Shown in pieces: positions 59,701 through 64,000 of a stretch of DNA of 64,000 nucleotides. How positions within the stretch are numbered: position 1 is the stretch's first letter; every line of letters begins with the position of its first letter. Made by a program: the position numbers and the translations under genes. The DNA lies in assembly GCF_016907695.1 (NCBI RefSeq), contig NZ_JAFBCK010000001.1, forward strand, positions 1,302,001-1,366,000, in the 5' to 3' direction. The DNA is from Actinokineospora baliensis (GTDB taxonomy: Bacteria > Actinomycetota > Actinomycetes > Mycobacteriales > Pseudonocardiaceae). The notes under the pieces were generated by a model that was not told the origin of the DNA, made no database searches, and worked only from the letters and a program-made list of their open reading frames with translations.

Positions 59701-60273
59701 TCAGTTCTCCCGGACGTCACCGGGATGTGTGGCCAGCAACGCGAGTGGCATGCCCTGGCGGCGCAGGACCCGACCCCAGAGATCTTCGTCGGCGGGGGCC
59801 ACGACGTCGCCGGGGAGGGCGGGGACGACGATCCAGTCGCCTCGGTCGATCTCGCCTGCCAACTGGCCCACGTCCCAGCCGGAGTAGCCGGCGAAGACCC
59901 GGAGGCCGCGGAACTTCGGGGCCAAGGCGTCGGGGTCGGCGTCGAGGTCGACCAGGGCGACCGGACCGCGGACGCCGATCAGGCCGCGGACGCCGTCGAC
60001 GGCGACGCCGGTGCGCATGGCGGCCAGGCACAGGGCCGTCTTCTGCTCGACCGGGCCGCCGACGTAAACGGCACCCGGTTGGGTGACGTGCGGGCCCCAG
60101 TTCGGCAGCACGTCGTCCACCGGGACGTCACTCGGCCGGTTCAGCACGACGCCGAGCGTGCCTTCGCCGCGGTGATCGATCACGTAGACCACGGTGCGGC
60201 GGAAGTTGCTGTCGAGCAGGCTGGGCGCCGCTACCAGCAGCGTCCCCGGTTCGACGTCGACATCGGACGGCAC
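59701..60273 (-). CDS. AlgH/UPF0301 family protein
   Basis: 190 residues from GTG 60273, giving 'MPSDVDVEPGTLLVAAPSLL'. The family motif 'TVVYVIDHRGEGTLGVVLNR' and 'VYVGGPVEQKTALCL', 'VFAGYSGWDVGQLAGEI' are clear. AlgH-type proteins have an RNase-H-like fold of undefined activity. The neighbouring divergent MFS gene reproduces the mycobacterial Rv0037c-Rv0038 pair. Confidence 0.92.
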   Translation of the reverse strand: MPSDVDVEPGTLLVAAPSLLDSNFRRTVVYVIDHRGEGTLGVVLNRPSDVPVDDVLPNWGPHVTQPGAVYVGGPVEQKTALCLAAMRTGVAVDGVRGLIGVRGPVALVDLDADPDALAPKFRGLRVFAGYSGWDVGQLAGEIDRGDWIVVPALPGDVVAPADEDLWGRVLRRQGMPLALLATHPGDVREN

Positions 60274-60468
60274 GGTGACATGATCCCATCCGGAGGGGGA
60301 CCGCCGGGACCGGACTTGCCAGCCGGGAACATCCCGGTCGGTCCGCGCGTTGGATACAGCGGTCGGCGCCTTCGTGTCCCCCGGGCTCAACTAGAACCGC
60401 CTTCGTGGAATACCGCTCGGCTGGAGCCACGTCGCGCAACTCGCCGTGAGGCGACCGGGTGTCGGCCA

Positions 60469-60500
60469 GGATGGGCGGCCCTTTCGGGGGCCGCCCATCC
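60469..60500. promoter_or_regulatory. Perfect 12-bp hairpin in the algH/MFS divergent gap
   Basis: GGATGGGCGGCC (60469-60480) and GGCCGCCCATCC (60489-60500) pair perfectly. It lies immediately before the TAGGCT -10 box (60504-60509) of the leaderless MFS gene. The flanking genes are divergent, so it is not an ordinary end-of-gene terminator; it may block read-in or act as an operator. Confidence 0.45.
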
Positions 60501-60517
60501 CTATAGGCTCAGCCGTC

Positions 60518-61798
60518 GTGAGCACGGCCCGAACCGACTCTGAGCACGAGGCCCACCACACGCGGATCGGGCCCCGGGCCTTGCTGACCCGTGACGGGTT
60601 CCGCAGGCTGCTGTTCACCCGCTTCTCCGCCCAGTGGGGCGACGGTCTCTTCCAGGCCGGGCTCGCCGGTGCGGTCCTGTTCAACCCCGAGCGCGAGGCC
60701 GATCCGCTGGCGATCGCCGCCGGGTTCACCGCGCTGCTGCTGCCGTACTCGCTGATCGGTCCCTTCGCGGGTGCGCTGCTGGACCGGTGGGACCGCCGCC
60801 GGGTCTTGGTCGTCGCGAACGTCGTGCGCGGGGTGCTCATCGCGACCGCTGCCGTGGCGGTCGGCGCGGGGGCGGGCGGGGCGACCTTGTTCACGCTGGC
60901 CTTGGTCGCCATCGGGGTCAGCAGGTTCATCAATTCGGGTCTTTCTGCGGCGCTGCCGCACGTGGTCCCCGTCCGCAACCTGATCGAGGCCAACGCGTTG
61001 GCGACCACGCTCGGCGCGGTCATCGCCGTCTTGGGCGCGGGGTGCGCGGTCGGGCTGCGCGCGGTCTTCGGTGACGACAACATCGGCTCGGGGATCACCA
61101 CGGCCGTCGCGTGCCTCGGGTCCGCCGGGTCGGCGTGGTTCGCGATCCGGTTCGCCAAGGGCGCGCTCGGACCGGACGAGGTCGACGAACCCCGGCAGAC
61201 CATGGTCGCCGTGGCCCGCGGCCTGTTCGACGGGGGCAGGGCCGCGATCAAGACGCCCACCGTGTTCGCCGGGTTCGTCGCCCTGCTCGCGCACCGGATG
61301 GCGTTCGGCGTGGCGTTGCTGCTGACCGTGTTGCTCGCCCGGTTCCGCTTCGCCGCGGGTCTCGGCGGGTTGAGCCAGGTGATCGCCCTGGTCGGGGTGG
61401 GAATCCTGCTCGCGGGCCTGGTCACCGCGCGGATCGTGGCCGCCGTCGGCAGGCGTCGGACACTGGCCGGGGGCCTGGTGCTCGGTGCCGTTTCCATCGT
61501 CGCGTTCGGCCTGCCGCTGACCATGCCGACCACGCTCATCGCCGCGCTGCTGATCTCCTTCGCGGGCCAGCTGGTGAAGCTGTGCGTGGACGCGGCCGTG
61601 CAGCGCGACATCGGCGACGAGCTGCGCGGCCGGGTCTTCGCCCTCTACGACACGCTGGTCAACGTGGCCCAGGTCGTCGCGCTTGCCCTCGCCGCCCTGG
61701 TCGTGGCCCCGGACGGGGCGTCACCCGGGCTGATCCTCGCCGCCGGGGGCTGCTACCTCGTCGGACTCGGCGGCTTCGCCCTCGCCAGCCGCTCCTAG
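60518..61798 (+). CDS. MFS transporter
   Basis: 426 residues from GTG 60518 (earlier in-frame GTG 60446 lies before the hairpin). Twelve helices. The start 'RLLFTRFSAQWGDGLFQAGL' and 'LLPYSLIGPFAGALLDRWDR' are typical of the MFS group near leuS in actinobacteria (Rv0037c type). Substrate unknown. TAGGCT ends 8 nt before the start, suggesting a leaderless transcript. Its 3' end overlaps the convergent CCA-enzyme gene by 78 bp. Confidence 0.92.
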   Translation: MSTARTDSEHEAHHTRIGPRALLTRDGFRRLLFTRFSAQWGDGLFQAGLAGAVLFNPEREADPLAIAAGFTALLLPYSLIGPFAGALLDRWDRRRVLVVANVVRGVLIATAAVAVGAGAGGATLFTLALVAIGVSRFINSGLSAALPHVVPVRNLIEANALATTLGAVIAVLGAGCAVGLRAVFGDDNIGSGITTAVACLGSAGSAWFAIRFAKGALGPDEVDEPRQTMVAVARGLFDGGRAAIKTPTVFAGFVALLAHRMAFGVALLLTVLLARFRFAAGLGGLSQVIALVGVGILLAGLVTARIVAAVGRRRTLAGGLVLGAVSIVAFGLPLTMPTTLIAALLISFAGQLVKLCVDAAVQRDIGDELRGRVFALYDTLVNVAQVVALALAALVVAPDGASPGLILAAGGCYLVGLGGFALASRS

Positions 61799-63223
61799 TC
61801 CCTGGGTGCGGGCCCAGGACCGCAGCGCGGCCACCGCGTCGTCGTACTCCAGCGGCCCCTGGTCCAGGCGCAGTTCCTTGAGGAACGACCACGCCTTGCC
61901 CACCAGTGGGCCCGGCGGGATGTCGAGCAGTCGCATGATCTCGTTGCCGTCGAGGTCGGGCCGCACCCGCGCCAGGTCCTCCTCGGCGGCGATCCGGGCG
62001 ATCCGCTCCTCGAGCCCGTCGTAGGTGCGCTGCAGCGCGCCCGCCTTGCGCCGGTTGCGGGTGGTGCAGTCGGCCCGGACCAGCTTGTGCAGCCGGGGCA
62101 GCAGGTCACCGCCGTCGGTGACGTAGCGGCGGACCGCCGAGTCGGTCCACTCGCCCTTGCCGTAGCCGTGGAACCGCAGGTGCAGGAACACCAGCCGGGA
62201 GACGTCCTCGGTGATCTCCTTCGAGTACCGCAACGCCCGCAAGCGCTTTCGGACCAGCTTGGCGCCGACCACCTCGTGGTGGTGGAAGCTCACCCCGCCG
62301 CCGGGCACGTGCCTGCGGGTGTCCGGCTTGCCGATGTCGTGCAACAGCGCCGCCAACCGCAGCACCAGGTCCGGGCCGTCCTTCTCCAACGCGATCGCCT
62401 GGTCGAGCACCACGAGCGAGTGCTCGTAGACGTCCTTGTGCTGGTGGTGCTCGTCGATCTCCAACCGCATCGCGGGCACCTCGGGCAGCACGTGCGCGGC
62501 CAACCCGCTGTCGACGAGCAACTCGACCCCGAGCCGGGGGTGCGCGCCGCACAGCAGCTTCGACAGCTCCGCCTGCACCCGCTCCGCGGTGATCCGCTCG
62601 ATCTCGCCAGCCATGTCGTGCAGCGCCGAGAGCACCCGGGGCGCGCAGGTGAAGCCGAGCTGGCTGACGAACCGCGCGGCGCGCAGCATCCGCAGCGGGT
62701 CGTCGGCGAAGGACTCCTGCGGGGTGGCAGGCGTGTCGAGCACCCGGTTGGCCAGCGCGTCGAGCCCGTCGTGCGGGTCGATGAACTGCCTGGTCGACAG
62801 GTCGATGGCCATCGCGTTGACGGTGAAGTCGCGGCGCACCAGGTCGGCCTCGATGGAGTCGCCGAAGCGGACCTCGGGGTTGCGGCTGACCCGGTCGTAG
62901 GCGTCGGAGCGGAACGTGGTGATCTCGCACTGCGCGCCGTGCTTGGCCGCCCCGACCGTGCCGAACGCGATGCCGGTGTCCCAGATCGCGTCCGCCCAGC
63001 CTGTGACGATCTTCATGATCTCCGGCGGGCGGGCGTCGGTGGTGAAGTCGAGGTCGTTGCCGAGCCTGCCGAGCATCGCGTCGCGGACGCTGCCGCCGAC
63101 CAGGTAGAGCCGGTGCCCGGCTGCGGCGAACCGGCTGGCGAGGTCGTCGGCGACCGGGGAGACCCGCAGCAGTTCGACGACGGCGTTGCGCGCGGCATTG
63201 GTGGTGGCGGACGTTCGAGACAC
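61721..63223 (-). CDS. pcnA: CCA tRNA nucleotidyltransferase
   Basis: 500 residues from GTG 63223. The nucleotidyltransferase core has 'YLVGGSVRDAMLGRLGNDLD' near residue 40 and 'RRDFTVNAMAID'. The tRNA-binding region follows with 'DPLRMLRAARF', and an HD domain ('LAALLHDIGKPDTRRH') lies near residue 285. It adds or repairs the 3' CCA end of tRNAs. The acidic C-terminal extension of ~25 residues is encoded in the overlap with the MFS gene. TACGCT ends 8 nt before the start. Divergent from the NUDIX gene, as in mycobacteria. Confidence 0.96.
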   Translation of the reverse strand: MSRTSATTNAARNAVVELLRVSPVADDLASRFAAAGHRLYLVGGSVRDAMLGRLGNDLDFTTDARPPEIMKIVTGWADAIWDTGIAFGTVGAAKHGAQCEITTFRSDAYDRVSRNPEVRFGDSIEADLVRRDFTVNAMAIDLSTRQFIDPHDGLDALANRVLDTPATPQESFADDPLRMLRAARFVSQLGFTCAPRVLSALHDMAGEIERITAERVQAELSKLLCGAHPRLGVELLVDSGLAAHVLPEVPAMRLEIDEHHQHKDVYEHSLVVLDQAIALEKDGPDLVLRLAALLHDIGKPDTRRHVPGGGVSFHHHEVVGAKLVRKRLRALRYSKEITEDVSRLVFLHLRFHGYGKGEWTDSAVRRYVTDGGDLLPRLHKLVRADCTTRNRRKAGALQRTYDGLEERIARIAAEEDLARVRPDLDGNEIMRLLDIPPGPLVGKAWSFLKELRLDQGPLEYDDAVAALRSWARTQGLGAAGEGEAAESDEVAAPGGEDQPG

Positions 63224-63304
63224 GATGGACGAGCGTAACCGTTGTGCCGCGGCGCCGACTCGCACGCCCGTCCCCGCTGCGCCGTTCGCACTACCATCGC
63301 GGGC

Positions 63305-63853
63305 ATGCCCCCGTCGTCCGGCAGGTCCCGAGGTGCCCGTTCCGGGCGCCGGTTCCGCCGACGCGGCCGCCGGTTGACCACCGTCGACGAGACATCCGCA
63401 GGCGGGCTGGTGATCGACCCGGCCACCGACACCGTGGCGCTGATCGGGCGCCTGGACCGGCGCGGCCGTCTGCTGTGGTCGTTGCCCAAGGGCCACATCG
63501 AGCCGGGGGAGACCCCGGAGCAGACCGCGGTGCGCGAGGTCGCCGAGGAGACCGGCATCGACGGCGAGGTGATCCGGCCGCTGGGCACCATCGACTACTG
63601 GTTCATCGCCGACGGCACCAAGCGGATCCACAAAACCGTTCACCACTTCCTGCTGCGGGCCTATTCTTTCGAGCTGTCCGACGAGGACCTGGAGGTGACC
63701 GAGGTCGCGTGGGTGGCACTCGAGGAGTTGGACGACCGGCTCGCCTATGCCGACGAGCGCCGTCTGGTCCGCAAAGCCAGGCAACTACTCTCCGAGCATC
63801 CGCTCTCACCCGATCCGGTCGAGCGTGACCTACCTGAAGTCGGACGGGCCTGA
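63305..63853 (+). CDS. NUDIX hydrolase (MutT4-like)
   Basis: 182 residues from ATG 63305. A basic, disordered N-terminus of ~25 residues precedes the NUDIX domain. The box is '[20 protein letters not shown]' plus TGI, near residue 70. Members hydrolyse nucleoside diphosphates linked to another moiety; the substrate is not clear. Position beside the CCA enzyme matches Rv3908 in M. tuberculosis. TACCAT ends 7 nt before the ATG. Confidence 0.93.
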   Translation: MPPSSGRSRGARSGRRFRRRGRRLTTVDETSAGGLVIDPATDTVALIGRLDRRGRLLWSLPKGHIEPGETPEQTAVREVAEETGIDGEVIRPLGTIDYWFIADGTKRIHKTVHHFLLRAYSFELSDEDLEVTEVAWVALEELDDRLAYADERRLVRKARQLLSEHPLSPDPVERDLPEVGRA

Positions 63854-63874
63854 CCCGATGGCTGGAGAGAAGCC

Positions 63875-64000
63875 GTGACCACTCGACTGCGCCGCGCCGG
63901 TCTGGCGGCGCTGGCCGCCGTCTGCGCTGTGCTGGGCGCCCCGCTGACCGGCCACCCGGCCGCGGCGGAAGCGGCGACGCGACTGCGCGTCGACCTGGAC
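63875..64000 (+). CDS. Secreted or membrane protein, N-terminal fragment (cut by window edge)
   Basis: The frame from GTG 63875 is open to the window end (42 codons) with GGAGAGAAG upstream. It shows a signal peptide 'MTTRLRRAGLAALAAVCAVL' ending near 'HPAAAEAA'. By position after the CCA enzyme and NUDIX genes it should be the large membrane protein equivalent to Rv3909 (DUF6049), but too little is visible to prove it. Confidence 0.65.
   Translation, partial: MTTRLRRAGLAALAAVCAVLGAPLTGHPAAAEAATRLRVDLD

Overview
This is a GC-rich chromosomal segment of an actinobacterium. The DUF5318/PadR/ino1 block, zinc-type S18, DUF3052, SdpI and GT87 proteins and a PhoX with a twin-arginine signal all fit. 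I infer a filamentous member of the Pseudonocardiales (Actinokineospora/Saccharothrix/Lentzea type), with moderate confidence. The genes are mostly housekeeping genes that lie near the replication origin in actinobacteria: ponA-like PBP, ino1, rpsF-ssb-rpsR-rplI-dnaB, leuS, algH, CCA-adding enzyme and NUDIX. Accessory genes sit between them. I saw no tRNA, rRNA, CRISPR array, transposase or prophage.

Layout. 1-2.8 kb: three paralogous ABC-2 permeases around one ATPase. 3-5.6 kb: trmB and a nitric-oxide-synthase-like heme protein that lacks the catalytic Glu and the C-terminal pterin region. 5.6-12.7 kb: GT87 glycosyltransferase, class A PBP, DUF5318, PadR and ino1. 12.9-21.7 kb: phoX, SDR, a decayed patch with a frameshifted membrane gene and a WXG/type VII-like gene cut by an amber codon, a deaminase/epimerase pair facing an AraC regulator, and rarD. 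21.7-25.5 kb: a translationally coupled nfo-GT87-DUF3052 operon and a secreted protein. 25.5-29 kb: the rpsF-to-dnaB block, with a candidate S6:S18 leader and a DnaA-box cluster just before dnaB. 29-32 kb: WYL regulator, epoxide hydrolase, MarR remnant and DODA-type dioxygenase.

32-36.3 kb: a 995-residue secreted protein made of about fourteen ~51-residue chaplin-like repeats, next to a second secreted protein. 36.5-42.4 kb: a beta-helix-like membrane protein, an AI-2E family exporter, a two-component system and a DUF1707 protein. 42.4-49.9 kb: tdh-kbl behind a structured leader, another structured non-coding stretch, LysR, a ribokinase-like sugar kinase, TetR, a PLP decarboxylase and a tiny membrane protein. 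49.9-55.9 kb: MMPL with its TetR, then leuS with a Leu-rich leader peptide and terminator (an attenuator). 55.9-64 kb: esterase-like secreted protein, SdpI protein, a second beta-helix membrane protein downstream of algH, an MFS transporter, CCA-adding enzyme, NUDIX and the start of a secreted protein.

The items most worth follow-up are the degenerate NOS protein, the leuS attenuator, the DnaA boxes before dnaB, the giant chaplin-like repeat protein, the two beta-helix membrane proteins, and several structured leaders. Many genes here lack a Shine-Dalgarno sequence and instead have a TANNNT -10 box 6-8 nt before the start codon, which suggests frequent leaderless transcription.
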